Shown: positions 48,747 to 58,262, numbered from the stretch's first letter. The stretch is DNA of 64,000 nucleotides from Marinobacter sediminicola (GCF_031157525.1 NZ_JAVIXR010000010.1:1-64000), one strand, 5' to 3'. The notes: generated by a model from the letters alone, not told the origin. Translations and numbers: made by a program.

Positions 48747-50033
48747 CTAGTTCCTGAATCGAATTGCCGTACAACTAACGCAAATATAATTTGAAATAGT
48801 CAGAGCTAGCGCCAGCCATGCTAGCTTTAACGCAGAACCATTACCTCCTAGATCTAGCCAGAAAGCGTTGAGCCAAACAATAAAAACAATTACTCCGGCA
48901 GCAACATTCACTACTAACAACAAACGCTCTTTTCCGACAATAATCAAGTAACTAGTCCAAAAGTCAGATAGTCGCACAACTGCAATAACAAGAAATATCG
49001 GTATTAACAACAATGCGGAGCTATACTCTGCGAACCACACTGAAATAATGTAACTAAAAATATAGCAGGCAGGCCACATCAATATAAAACCAATACTCAA
49101 AAATAAAAAACTTACCTTTGCGGCCAAACGGAAGCTCGATCGCCGACTATCACTTGCGAGGCGCCTCGCCAATGATGGGTATACAGAAGAGTTGACAATT
49201 GACTGGAACGACTGAGAAGCAGTCAATAGAATCCACGCAAATACGTATTGCGCGAACTCGTCTACGGTCAGCCAACTCGCAGCAAACCACCGGTCGATAC
49301 TCGTTAATCCAAACCCGATCAACATAACCGCCATCAACGCAAGAGCATCTCGCCAGCGGATTCTTGGCAACCTCCGAAACGCCAACTGAAATAGTTTTGT
49401 GGGGATCACCTGGCGCCCAGAAAGCACTATTGCCAAAATCCGCCAACTGACCAGTAGCGATAAACTCGCCTCGACGAACAATGCAGCTGCAGGTGAGCGG
49501 GTATAAAGGCCTACGACACCTGCGAAGAAGACCACTACAACGGCTCTTATCAAGTTTTGGAAACTGAAGCGCAGCGGCTCGCCCCGACTTCGGCTTTCTA
49601 CCGTTGCCAATATAAAAACTTGCTGAGACAGGCCATGCAGCAAACTAATTAAGAAGCTTTTTGGAGTCAAACCCGCAATTTGGAAATCCATAAGCCCAAC
49701 ACTGCTAACCACAAAAGCACAAAAAACCGCAACGATGATGCCTTGAAGTAAAAGAACTAAGCTCGCGATTTCCTTGCCATTGAAAAAGTCTGCAGGCATC
49801 TTTCGCTGCAACATTGGCTGCAACCCTAAGCAGCCGAACATGCAGAAAGTACTGGAAACCAATAAGCCTGCGCCGTATATCGCAAAGCCGGCGGTGTCGA
49901 ATATGCGAGCCATCATTAGCGGCCTGAGCATCATAAGACCCATGGCAAGCGCTAAAATTGGAATATACCATGCATCAGCACGCCATTTTTTGGATATCGA
50001 CAACCGATACGGTCCCTTCAAGCGGTGTATCAC
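48747..50033 (-). CDS. Wzx-type polysaccharide flippase
   Basis: This 428-residue inner-membrane protein has about 12 predicted helices. PILALAMGLMMLRPLMMARIFDTAGFAIYGAGLLVS is the first helical pair and GFGLTSIDRWFAASWLTVDEFAQYVFAWIL a central part. It resembles MATE-like polysaccharide export proteins (PST/Wzx) that flip undecaprenyl-linked repeat units. It starts with GTG, overlapping the dioxygenase stop (GTGA). Sequence in this family is poorly conserved, so the call rests on topology and context. Confidence 0.8.
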   Translation of the reverse strand: MIHRLKGPYRLSISKKWRADAWYIPILALAMGLMMLRPLMMARIFDTAGFAIYGAGLLVSSTFCMFGCLGLQPMLQRKMPADFFNGKEIASLVLLLQGIIVAVFCAFVVSSVGLMDFQIAGLTPKSFLISLLHGLSQQVFILATVESRSRGEPLRFSFQNLIRAVVVVFFAGVVGLYTRSPAAALFVEASLSLLVSWRILAIVLSGRQVIPTKLFQLAFRRLPRIRWRDALALMAVMLIGFGLTSIDRWFAASWLTVDEFAQYVFAWILLTASQSFQSIVNSSVYPSLARRLASDSRRSSFRLAAKVSFLFLSIGFILMWPACYIFSYIISVWFAEYSSALLLIPIFLVIAVVRLSDFWTSYLIIVGKERLLLVVNVAAGVIVFIVWLNAFWLDLGGNGSALKLAWLALALTISNYICVSCTAIRFRN

Positions 50034-50980
50034 ATCAGTTCTTTAAGTGATTTTTCGTCACGCTGGTCATGCATCGCTCCATAATCGAACAGCGCAAATT
50101 GCAGCTGAAGTAGGAGCCGAGGCCTGTTTACAGGAGTCTTCCCCTTGTGAATGCACCATGTATCTTCTGCAAACCCATCACCGGCTTTACCACATATATC
50201 TGTAACTTTCCCAGAGTCATATTGTTGATTAACCTCATCATCAGAATAGCGACGGATATTCCAGCGATCGAGTAGGTGCTTCGTTGGCGGTTTACCTTGC
50301 GACCCCAAGACACAAACGTGTGCACCATCGCCTGCCTCTACATCTGTTAAATAGAAGAAAAATTTAAAAAACCTAAAATCGTCTACGTCTCTATGGAACA
50401 GATGAGCATGTCTGTTCCTATCCTCTTGCGTCGCATCAACCGGGAAGGTCCACCAAAGGTTTGCTCCTACAAATTTGGGGGTTGAGCCAAGATAGCCTCG
50501 GGCTACTTGGTTTAATACCGGATCACGAATTAAACGAACAACCTCAGAACACTCAGATACCGTATTGAAATACTGTGCAACAAGAATTTTCTTACCTAAG
50601 AGTTTCTCTGCTCGCTCTCTGTCGTTCAAACTAAACCCTGAAGCAGGATCTCTATCTGCAAAACACATATTGTTATCTGCGAAAGATCTTAATGAGGCTA
50701 CAATCTCATTCGGGAGTTTTAACCCGAATGCCACTCCGTGCTGTTTTAGATCAGCAACCATACTAGCGGCGTCGATATCAGGAAAAAGTGTTGGCTCGTA
50801 GTCAGCACCCTCGATGTTTACTTTACTTCCTACCCCGTACCTGAGCACGAAATTCCGCACTTTTGGAACCAAGTACCTCAACAAGGTAAAGCGTGCGAAA
50901 AATCTCATTAGCGTATAGCTAGGCTTAGACGACAAACTAGAAAAAACCCGCTTCATGCGCTGCGATGCTGAGACATTCAT
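50030..50980 (-). CDS. phytanoyl-CoA dioxygenase (PhyH) family protein
   Basis: This protein has 316 residues with a double-stranded beta-helix Fe(II)/2-oxoglutarate oxygenase core. The HxD iron-binding pair is in HLFHRDVDDFRFFKFFFYL, the distal His in CIHKGKTPVNRPRLLLQ, whose Arg can bind 2-oxoglutarate. GAGG-rich sequence precedes the ATG. It lies between pseI and wzx in the same transcript, so it may hydroxylate a sugar or lipid-linked intermediate of this pathway. The substrate is unknown; PhyH proteins act on many small molecules. Confidence 0.8.
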   Translation of the reverse strand: MNVSASQRMKRVFSSLSSKPSYTLMRFFARFTLLRYLVPKVRNFVLRYGVGSKVNIEGADYEPTLFPDIDAASMVADLKQHGVAFGLKLPNEIVASLRSFADNNMCFADRDPASGFSLNDRERAEKLLGKKILVAQYFNTVSECSEVVRLIRDPVLNQVARGYLGSTPKFVGANLWWTFPVDATQEDRNRHAHLFHRDVDDFRFFKFFFYLTDVEAGDGAHVCVLGSQGKPPTKHLLDRWNIRRYSDDEVNQQYDSGKVTDICGKAGDGFAEDTWCIHKGKTPVNRPRLLLQLQFALFDYGAMHDQRDEKSLKELM

Positions 50981-51012
50981 CTATCAACCTCCTTGAGGAG
51001 TAGTGCGGATAA

Positions 51013-52065
51013 TCATTCCAGTAGGTCCCACGTTACGGCTGTCCCAAAACTCACGTTTTTTTTCACGACTCGGTTTACCACCTCGTCAAAAAATTTTGGA
51101 GCTAACCCAAAGCCTGGTCGAACGCTGCGAATTGAACTAGGCGTAACAACATCGCCAGCACATAAATTCTCTACAAAATATAATGAACGCCGAAACTTGA
51201 CATTTCCTTGCTCACTCGACTTTCGACCATAATTAATTTCACCCACCGCTGACCAAGCTGTTTTGCTGTCACGACATAAAGCCGTTAACTCTGCGGGCTC
51301 GAGCGAAAAACTATCATCCGGACCACCACCATTACGATCTAAGGTAAAGTGCTTTTCAATGATCGATGCACCAAGAACCACGCTGGCAATAGCTGTCGTA
51401 TTATCCAAGGTGTGATCAGACAAACCTGTCACCAGCCCATATCGATTTATCATGTCTGGGATAGTTCGCAGATTATAGTCCTCGGCTGGTGCTGGATAAC
51501 CACTTACACAATGCAGAATAGCAAGTTCATTACAGCCACCATCTCTTGCAGCTTCTATAGCGTCTTGAATCTCCTCTGCATCAGCCATGCCTGTTGAAAT
51601 AATCATAGGTTTGCCGGTACTGGCGACATATTTTATTAGGGGTAAATCAACTGCCTCGAAAGAGGCTATCTTATAGGCTGGTGCATTTAGGTTTTCCAAT
51701 AGATCAACTGCAGTTCTATCAAAGGGGGAACTAAAAATCGGGATCCCCAATTTTCTGGCGTGATCGAATAGGGGCTTATGCCATTCCCACGGCATGTGAG
51801 CTTCTTCATACAGCTCATAGAGTGTGCGGCCATCCCATAGACCACCCTTGATTTTGAAGTCTTCTTTGTCTGAATCTAGGGTAATAGTGTCGGGAAGATA
51901 GGTCTGAAGTTTTACTGCATCCGCCCCAGCCCTGGCGGCCTTTTCAATTATTTTCAATGCCGTTTCCAGTTGGCCGTTATGGTTCGCGGAGAGTTCGGCA
52001 ATGATATAAGGCGACTGATTGCGGGAAATTTCCCGGCCGGCGATTACAATTTTCGGTTCATTCAT
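51013..52065 (-). CDS. pseI: pseudaminic acid synthase PseI
   Basis: This NeuB-family enzyme of 350 residues condenses 6-deoxy-AltdiNAc with phosphoenolpyruvate to form pseudaminic acid. The start PYIIAELSANHNGQLETALK, KLQTYLPDTITLD, IFSSPFDRTAVDLL and GLSDHTLDNTTA are conserved. The C-terminal SAF (antifreeze-like) domain spans about 290-345. It overlaps pseH by 8 bases. Homology to PseI rather than NeuB or LegI rests on its pse neighbours. Confidence 0.93.
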   Translation of the reverse strand: MNEPKIVIAGREISRNQSPYIIAELSANHNGQLETALKIIEKAARAGADAVKLQTYLPDTITLDSDKEDFKIKGGLWDGRTLYELYEEAHMPWEWHKPLFDHARKLGIPIFSSPFDRTAVDLLENLNAPAYKIASFEAVDLPLIKYVASTGKPMIISTGMADAEEIQDAIEAARDGGCNELAILHCVSGYPAPAEDYNLRTIPDMINRYGLVTGLSDHTLDNTTAIASVVLGASIIEKHFTLDRNGGGPDDSFSLEPAELTALCRDSKTAWSAVGEINYGRKSSEQGNVKFRRSLYFVENLCAGDVVTPSSIRSVRPGFGLAPKFFDEVVNRVVKKNVSFGTAVTWDLLE

Positions 52066-52582
52066 TACTCAATCCTTTAACCTTTGTTTGCCACTCATGT
52101 ATCAGCAGACCAAAACACACAACATCATGAAATTCGTTTCCGTCAAAGTGCTGGTCTCGCAGGTGCCCTTCTTTCAAAAACCCAAGCGCCTTATGAAAAG
52201 CTATCGAGCGTTCGTTGAAGCCAAGTGCCTGTCCGCACACCTTGTGTAGACCTAGTTTCCCAAAGGCATATGCCAAGGCCTGATTGCCCAGTAATCGACC
52301 CGTACCTTTCGGGGCATCTGGAGCCAGGTAGAATCCCCAGTCTGCCACTTCCGGGCATCGCGTGCGGGTGATATTCACAAACCCCATCCCTTGGTCCTCG
52401 CGCTCATAAATCAGAAGATCTATCGCTGGGTTGGTGCTGGCTCCTGCAAACCACTTACGGTGCTCACCGAGCTTGATCTCGTGAGTGGTGTACATATAGC
52501 GGCGAACCTCCGGGTGATTGCGCCAGTGCAAAACCCGCTCAAGATCCGCTTCGTTCATGGGCCGAAGCCTGTCGGCTGTCAT
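52058..52582 (-). CDS. pseH: N-acetyltransferase PseH
   Basis: This GNAT-fold acetyltransferase has 174 residues. It acetylates the 4-amino group of UDP-6-deoxy-AltdiNAc precursor with acetyl-CoA. RYMYTTHEIKLGEHRKWF and the acetyl-CoA loop region RLLGNQALAYAFGKLGLHKV are visible. Its start overlaps the pseG stop (ATGA), and pseI follows with overlap. It fits the usual pse pathway order. Confidence 0.9.
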   Translation of the reverse strand: MTADRLRPMNEADLERVLHWRNHPEVRRYMYTTHEIKLGEHRKWFAGASTNPAIDLLIYEREDQGMGFVNITRTRCPEVADWGFYLAPDAPKGTGRLLGNQALAYAFGKLGLHKVCGQALGFNERSIAFHKALGFLKEGHLRDQHFDGNEFHDVVCFGLLIHEWQTKVKGLSNE

Positions 52583-53688
52583 TGCGCTCTCCCGGTGAAT
52601 GACACCATGGATTGCACAACGCCCGCGGCCCCCTTCCCATCCGTTATCCCTGCCGCGGCATTGCTCATGCGCTGTAGGCAGTCCAATTCACCAGCCTTGG
52701 CCAACTCCGAAGGCAAAGCCGCCTGAACCGTTTTGGGGTCGGTGATCGTTAACGCAGCACCGGATGCTTCCAGAGCCCTGGCCCCTGCGAACTGGTTTTC
52801 CGCCTGAACCACCAGCACTGCAGGGAGCCCCAGACAACAACGCTCCCAGGAAGTGCCTCCAGCTGCTCCAATGGACAGATCTGCTAGAGACATTCGCTCT
52901 GCCATATCACTTACGTTCACGCTCACCGTTGTCTTGAAAGGTAGCCGAGCAGCCTGTTGTCTAACTTCTTCCAGATAGGGGGCAGCTGCACCCATGACGA
53001 TATCCAAGTGAGTATCCTTTGGCAGTTCCGTGGCCGCTAGAGCCTCCAGAACTTGTCCGGTCACGTTCGTTCGATCCACGCCTCCCAAGGAGATCAGGAT
53101 GCGTTTCAGTTCAGGCTGCGCCCGGCGCTTCAGGCTGCACTCCCGTTGTGCGGCGAATTCTGGGCGTAACAGAGCGTATTCCGACCCAATCAATCGTTGA
53201 CAGTCTTCAGGCACCCGCCCGTCGTAATCCGATGGTTTGCGCCCCAGGTTCTGATCCAACAGCACTGCACATTCATGGTTCCGATCCGCTAGATCATCAA
53301 TCACCATAATTTGGCCAACCACCTTGGCCAGCTGCTGCTCCCAGCGGGCATTCAGAGCGTAGTGATCGACCACCAACCAGTCGGCTTTCAAGGGCGCTAG
53401 AGCTTCAACGGTCTGTGCCGCATCCTCCTGCCAAGGTGCGCCCAGCCAGTCGGCGTAGGTATTGGTATCCTTTACTGATAATTCCCGCACAGCGCTGCTA
53501 GCAACTGGCAGCAGGGTGAGCTCGTACCCTTTGCTTGCAATCAACTCACCTAAGTGACCTCGATGCTCACGGCAAATAAACTGGCATTCGTGCCCTTGCC
53601 TAGTCAGTTCATCCGCCAGTGTCAGGCATCGCATAAGGTGGCCGGTGCCAATCTGGACGGAGGCATCGGCGCGGAAGGCTACCAGCAC
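52579..53688 (-). CDS. pseG: UDP-sugar hydrolase PseG
   Basis: PseG removes UDP from UDP-2,4-diacetamido-2,4,6-trideoxy-beta-L-altrose. The protein has 369 residues with a GT-B fold: the N-terminal FRADASVQIGTGHLMRCLTLADEL carries the catalytic His, and GGTSWERCCLGLPAVLVV lies in the nucleotide-binding half. Its start overlaps the upstream SDR stop by 10 bases. Confidence 0.93.
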   Translation of the reverse strand: MLVAFRADASVQIGTGHLMRCLTLADELTRQGHECQFICREHRGHLGELIASKGYELTLLPVASSAVRELSVKDTNTYADWLGAPWQEDAAQTVEALAPLKADWLVVDHYALNARWEQQLAKVVGQIMVIDDLADRNHECAVLLDQNLGRKPSDYDGRVPEDCQRLIGSEYALLRPEFAAQRECSLKRRAQPELKRILISLGGVDRTNVTGQVLEALAATELPKDTHLDIVMGAAAPYLEEVRQQAARLPFKTTVSVNVSDMAERMSLADLSIGAAGGTSWERCCLGLPAVLVVQAENQFAGARALEASGAALTITDPKTVQAALPSELAKAGELDCLQRMSNAAAGITDGKGAAGVVQSMVSFTGRAQ

Positions 53689-54479
53689 GTCCAGCCTCCA
53701 TCCACGACGAGATTTGCTCCGTTCATGAAGCTAGATGCATCCGAAATCAAAAAAGACAAAGGGCCTTGAAGCTCTTCAGCCTGCCCAACTCTACTCATGG
53801 GCACCTTGGCAGCCAGAGTCCGCACAAACTCCGGACTTGACGCCTGTACATCCTTCGAGGGAAACGGGCCGGGAGAAATGGCGTTGACCCGGATACCTTC
53901 GCAACCAAACTCACAGGCGGCATAGCGCGTCCACTGCAATAACGCCGCCTTAGCGGCACCATAGAACGGAGGGTTAGATACGCTTTTATTCGCGTAAACT
54001 CTCTGATCTGGACTCACGATGCCATACATAGACCCAACATTTACCACTGATGCATGGCCGCACGATTGAACCGCTGCCCGCAAGCCTGAGAGCGATTCTT
54101 GAAGTAACCGATGGGCAGACACCAACGAGATTTCGTAGCTGTCCCGATAATCGTTTTCGGTCGCTGTCTCAATAGAGCCAGCCCCGCCTGCGTAGGCATT
54201 GTTAACCAAGCCGTGTAAAGGTGATTCACCATATCCCGCAAACCACTTACGGACGGCCGCACTATCGTTGAGGTCAAAAACGGCAGGCATAGCAGCAAGC
54301 CCTGCACTTTTTAACTCTTCTACTAGTTGTTCCACTCTCTCAGCATTCCGGCCATTAACCAGAACGGTGGCACCTAGCTGCGCCAGGCCAAGAACCATGG
54401 TACGCCCTAAATACCCCGTCGCACCTGTGACCAGTACATGTTTGTTCACAAGCGAAAATTGCTGCGGCAGCTTAGTCAT
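53679..54479 (-). CDS. SDR oxidoreductase in the pse operon (PtmA-like)
   Basis: This classical SDR has 266 residues from the ATG at 54479. Its cofactor motif TGATGYLGRTM, the NNAYAGGAG segment, a catalytic Ser in VVNVGSMYG and the Tyr/Lys pair in PPFYGAAKAAL are present. It overlaps both neighbours, so it is translated with the pse genes. Similar SDRs (PtmA and gluconate 5-dehydrogenase types) appear in nonulosonic acid clusters, where they may act on the sugar or on its CMP-activated form. The exact step is unknown. Confidence 0.8.
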   Translation of the reverse strand: MTKLPQQFSLVNKHVLVTGATGYLGRTMVLGLAQLGATVLVNGRNAERVEQLVEELKSAGLAAMPAVFDLNDSAAVRKWFAGYGESPLHGLVNNAYAGGAGSIETATENDYRDSYEISLVSAHRLLQESLSGLRAAVQSCGHASVVNVGSMYGIVSPDQRVYANKSVSNPPFYGAAKAALLQWTRYAACEFGCEGIRVNAISPGPFPSKDVQASSPEFVRTLAAKVPMSRVGQAEELQGPLSFLISDASSFMNGANLVVDGGWTCW

Positions 54480-56106
54480 CGGCCTGACTCCACGTTGCGG
54501 GGTTAAGTGTCTCTTCCGAAACTCGAGGCCGGTCTTCAATCACACTATTTAACTGACTTTCAGTCCAACAATCGGCAACAACATTCAGGAGATTGGCATT
54601 CAGTTGCTCCACTGTATCCACTCCAATCACAACCCCGTCTATCCATTGCTGCGAAAGTGCAAACTGCAGACACAAAGCGGCCAAGTCACCATTCGTATAC
54701 TGTCTAGCAAGCTCTCTAAGCCAGCCGATCACTTGGAGCGCGTTTGAACACTTTGCCCTCCGCCACAATCCTTCCTGATCGGTGGTTAATAACCCCTGCA
54801 ATAATGCACTACGGGCATGAATGACTACAGGCCGCTCCTTACGCACCAAAGCAACTTTATCGATTACGGCATCCCAGCGATAATCAAGAATATTGAAGGG
54901 CAATTGGATGAACGACACACCCTCGAAATCAAGAGCCTCTAACACCTCCTCTGGCGACTGCACAGAAACACCAAGTTTGCAAATCACGCCACGCTGTTTG
55001 AGTTTACCTAGCGAATCCCAAACAACTCCTCTCCACGCTGTCAGATGATCAGCGCGATGAAGCATTAACACATCCAGCTTGGATACATTCAGGGCATGGC
55101 AGGACTGAAAAACACTGCGTTCTGCAAACACTCTTGCTACGTCCGGGCTAGCATCAGCGGGACAGTCATCCAACGGCGAAAGTTTTGTGATCACGGTAGC
55201 TCTGGAAGACCACCCTCCGGCCAGTGCTTTGCCCAGAACCTGCTCACTATCACCGTACGCTCGCGCTGTGTCGAGATACTGGACACCGTTTGTAATGGCC
55301 ATGCGAACCAGATGATTAGCCAGTGCCTGTTCAGGGCGCCCCGCTGTATTGGCAATCCCATAGGGCAGCCCGAGCTGAGCTGTACCCAGCACCAGCCGCG
55401 TTGCTGGCACATTCGTCACCACATTCCCTTTTGATATTTCTTCCAGTTGCGCTATAAGCGACATGAGCGGAAGATCTTTCGGGCTCTTCGAGCCAACAAA
55501 TAACCCGGCGACCAATAAATAATCATCCAGTGTATCGACAGTACAGCGATAGTGCGCCATACCTATGTTCCGGTACTTTTCGAAATAATTACGTCCGTAT
55601 TTGGCTATAATCCAAGGCGTTACATGCTCGCGATCAAAAAATGATTTCGTCTCACGATGAGCCTCTCGAAGGTAACCCACTCGAGTAACTTCAGCGCTGA
55701 CACCGTATGGCAGGCCAGAAGTCTCTCCGCCGCAGCAAAGGTATGCCACATTGCGAGTTTCAAAGTCCTTTATCATCGAATCAATGAAACCACCATCGGG
55801 AAAAACGTTATCCCCTGTTAATCGCACAACAACCTGTTGGTCAGCTTCTCCCTCTAGAGCATCCACACAACGCTTAAGTGTGTTCTCCAGGTCTCCGCGA
55901 TAACAACCTACCCTCCAACGCTCCAACTCATTGCACAACAGATCATCTGAAGACTCGCGAGAGGTCACTACGACAACCTGGTGGCCGGTATTTCCTGCGC
56001 GAAGTGCGGCCAGAACCACCATGGGGACGCCCGCTATAGGCAACAACACTTTACCTGGAAGTCGGGAGGAGTTGGTTCTTGCTTGGAGTAATACAGCGGC
56101 CTTCAT
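54472..56106 (-). CDS. SpsF-type cytidylyltransferase fused to aldo/keto reductase
   Basis: This two-domain protein has 544 residues. Residues 1-232 are an SpsF/PseF-like nucleotidyltransferase: LLQARTNSSRLPGKVLLP at the CTP-binding N-terminus, RLTGDNVFPDGGFIDSMI near 95. Residues 236-544 form an aldo/keto reductase with the full tetrad D279, Y284, K308 and H350 (LDTARAYGDSE; ITKLSP; LMLHRAD). It overlaps pseC by four bases. The first half is the only CMP-pseudaminate synthase candidate in the window. The reductase half could act on the same sugar. It may be a natural fusion or an extra enzyme while a true pseF lies elsewhere. Confidence 0.8.
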   Translation of the reverse strand: MKAAVLLQARTNSSRLPGKVLLPIAGVPMVVLAALRAGNTGHQVVVVTSRESSDDLLCNELERWRVGCYRGDLENTLKRCVDALEGEADQQVVVRLTGDNVFPDGGFIDSMIKDFETRNVAYLCCGGETSGLPYGVSAEVTRVGYLREAHRETKSFFDREHVTPWIIAKYGRNYFEKYRNIGMAHYRCTVDTLDDYLLVAGLFVGSKSPKDLPLMSLIAQLEEISKGNVVTNVPATRLVLGTAQLGLPYGIANTAGRPEQALANHLVRMAITNGVQYLDTARAYGDSEQVLGKALAGGWSSRATVITKLSPLDDCPADASPDVARVFAERSVFQSCHALNVSKLDVLMLHRADHLTAWRGVVWDSLGKLKQRGVICKLGVSVQSPEEVLEALDFEGVSFIQLPFNILDYRWDAVIDKVALVRKERPVVIHARSALLQGLLTTDQEGLWRRAKCSNALQVIGWLRELARQYTNGDLAALCLQFALSQQWIDGVVIGVDTVEQLNANLLNVVADCWTESQLNSVIEDRPRVSEETLNPATWSQADD

Positions 56107-57260
56107 GCCAGAGCTGTCTCCAGTGCCCGTACCACCTCAACCTGCTGTTCATTCGTCAACCCCTGAAACATCGGCAAACTGAACGCCTCACGATAATAGG
56201 CCATGGCTTCCGGAAAATCGTCCGCCACAAAACCCATCGCCTGATAATACGGCTGAGTATGCACGGGGATGTAGTGCAGATTGACACCAATACCCTGCTC
56301 ACGAAGGGACTCGAACACTTGGCGGTGTGACTTGCTAATTTTATCGAGTTGTAGGCGAATCACATACAGATGCAAGCCGGAGTAGCTGTCAGAGTTCTGC
56401 AAGGGCGTTATAACCGGCAGATTCGCCAGCAACTGATCATAACGCTGAGCTAGTTCATGGCGGCGAGCGACAAAGGCATCCAACCGTTCCATCTGGCTCA
56501 CGCCAAGAGCGGCTTGTAGCTCAGTCATTCGGTAGTTGTACCCTAAATCCACCTGCTGGTAATACCAGGGACCATCCGGCTCATGGGTCATCAGACTCTG
56601 GTCGCGAGTGACCCCGTGACTGCGCAGCAGATCCATGCGGGCAGCCAAGTCGGCATCGTTGGTCAGCGCCATGCCACCCTCTGCCGTGGTTACGATTTTG
56701 ACCGGGTGGAAGCTGAACACCGTAATATCGCTGTAACGTCCGTTACCGATAAACTCACCCTTGTACTTACCCCCTATGGCGTGGGCGGCGTCCTCGATGA
56801 TGCGAAAACCATAGCTCCGGCCAAGCTCATGGATAGCTTCCATGTCACAGGGCTGGCCACACAGATGAACAGCTACCAGCACCTTTGGCAACGTGCCTTT
56901 CTGTTGGGCTCGCTCCAGCTTGGCCGCTAAAGCCTTTGGACACAGGTTGTAGGTATGTGGATCAATGTCCACAAAATCCACTTTGGCCCCGCAGTACAGT
57001 CCGCAGTTTGCAGAGGCTACGAAAGTAACCGGTGTGGTCCACAGCAAGTCGCCCTCACCCAACCCCAAGGCCAGGCAAGCAATGTGCAGCGCCGAGGTGG
57101 CGCTGTTCACCGCCAGGGCATGCTTTGCACCCACATGGGTGGCCACCGTCTTTTCAAACTTGGGAACCATCGGCCCCTGGGTCAAATAATTGGACTGGAG
57201 CACACTAACGACGGCATCAATATCCGCCTGGCTGATGTCCTGTTTGCCGTAGGGAATCAT
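56103..57260 (-). CDS. pseC: UDP-4-keto-6-deoxy-sugar aminotransferase PseC
   Basis: This PLP-dependent aminotransferase of 385 residues adds the 4-amino group to the PseB product. SFHPVKIVTTAEGGM contains the PLP lysine; HALAVNSATSALHIACLALG and FRIIEDAAHAIGG are the cofactor-binding segments of the DegT/DnrJ/EryC1 family. It starts 2 bases after pseB and its stop overlaps the fusion gene start. pseB and pseC together commit UDP-GlcNAc to pseudaminic acid. Confidence 0.94.
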   Translation of the reverse strand: MIPYGKQDISQADIDAVVSVLQSNYLTQGPMVPKFEKTVATHVGAKHALAVNSATSALHIACLALGLGEGDLLWTTPVTFVASANCGLYCGAKVDFVDIDPHTYNLCPKALAAKLERAQQKGTLPKVLVAVHLCGQPCDMEAIHELGRSYGFRIIEDAAHAIGGKYKGEFIGNGRYSDITVFSFHPVKIVTTAEGGMALTNDADLAARMDLLRSHGVTRDQSLMTHEPDGPWYYQQVDLGYNYRMTELQAALGVSQMERLDAFVARRHELAQRYDQLLANLPVITPLQNSDSYSGLHLYVIRLQLDKISKSHRQVFESLREQGIGVNLHYIPVHTQPYYQAMGFVADDFPEAMAYYREAFSLPMFQGLTNEQQVEVVRALETALA

Positions 57261-57262
57261 GA

Positions 57263-58261
57263 TTAAATCTTTCCAATGTCGCTGTAGTTGCGCTCAATCC
57301 AGCTTTGTAACTCTGTGTCTACCATCCACTCAGCGTTGTTGTCGCTGGCGTACACGAAGCCCTCCTCCACCTTTTTACCGTCTTTAATACGGCTGGGGCA
57401 TTTCCCCCAGTCATTGATGTTTGGGAGTATTTTAAAGTGCTCAGGGTATTCGTAAGTAAAGTAGGAGTCTTCTGCACCGATCATTTGTTCGTGCAATTTT
57501 TCACCGGGACGAATCCCGATCACTTCTTGTCTGGCTTCCGGAGCGACTACCCGGGCCAGGTCGGTCATTTTCATGGAAGGAATTTTCTTTACGTAAATTT
57601 CCCCGCCTACCATGTCTTCAAAGGCGTGCCATACCAGCTCAACGCCCTCTTCCAACGAGATCATGAAACGGGTCATGCGCTCATCAGTGATGGGCAAAAC
57701 ACCTTTATCTTTAATGGACATAAAGAAAGGTATCACGGAACCTCGGGAGCCCATGACGTTGCCATAGCGCACCACAGAGAACCTCGTGTTATGGCCACCG
57801 GCGTAGGAGTTACCAGCAACAAACAGCTTGTCCGATGCCAGCTTAGTCGCACCGTACAGATTAATGGGGCTGCTGGCTTTATCAGTTGAAAGGGCAACAA
57901 CACCCTTGATGCCCTTATCAATGCAGGCATCGATCAAATTCATTGCGCCATGAATGTTAGTCTTGACACATTCAAAAGGGTTGTACTCGGCGGTAGGAAC
58001 GATTTTTGTGGCCGCAGCATGTACCACGTAATCCACACCGTCCAAGGCCCGGTACAAGCGGTCTTTATCGCGTACGTCACCGATGAAGAAGCGGAGGCGA
58101 TCATCGCCTTGAAACAACTTGGCCATTTCCCACTGTTTCATCTCATCCCGGGAGAAGATGATGATTTTTTTGGGGTTGTATTTTTCCAGAGTCATGGGGA
58201 TGAATTTGTGGCCGAAGGATCCGGTGCCGCCAGTGATTAAGATAGTTGAGTTTCTGAGCAC
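57263..58261 (-). CDS. pseB: UDP-GlcNAc C6-dehydratase/C5-epimerase PseB
   Basis: This inverting 4,6-dehydratase starts the pseudaminic acid pathway. The start is taken as the GTG at 58261 because AAGGGA lies 7 bases before it and the resulting 332 residues fit PseB; an upstream start at 58306 would overlap wzz. TGGTGSFGHKFIPMTLEKY, GDVRDKDRLYRAL and the active-site KASSPINLYGATKLASDKLF are characteristic. It directly follows the Wzz gene. Confidence 0.95.
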   Translation of the reverse strand: MLRNSTILITGGTGSFGHKFIPMTLEKYNPKKIIIFSRDEMKQWEMAKLFQGDDRLRFFIGDVRDKDRLYRALDGVDYVVHAAATKIVPTAEYNPFECVKTNIHGAMNLIDACIDKGIKGVVALSTDKASSPINLYGATKLASDKLFVAGNSYAGGHNTRFSVVRYGNVMGSRGSVIPFFMSIKDKGVLPITDERMTRFMISLEEGVELVWHAFEDMVGGEIYVKKIPSMKMTDLARVVAPEARQEVIGIRPGEKLHEQMIGAEDSYFTYEYPEHFKILPNINDWGKCPSRIKDGKKVEEGFVYASDNNAEWMVDTELQSWIERNYSDIGKI

Positions 58262-58262
58262 T

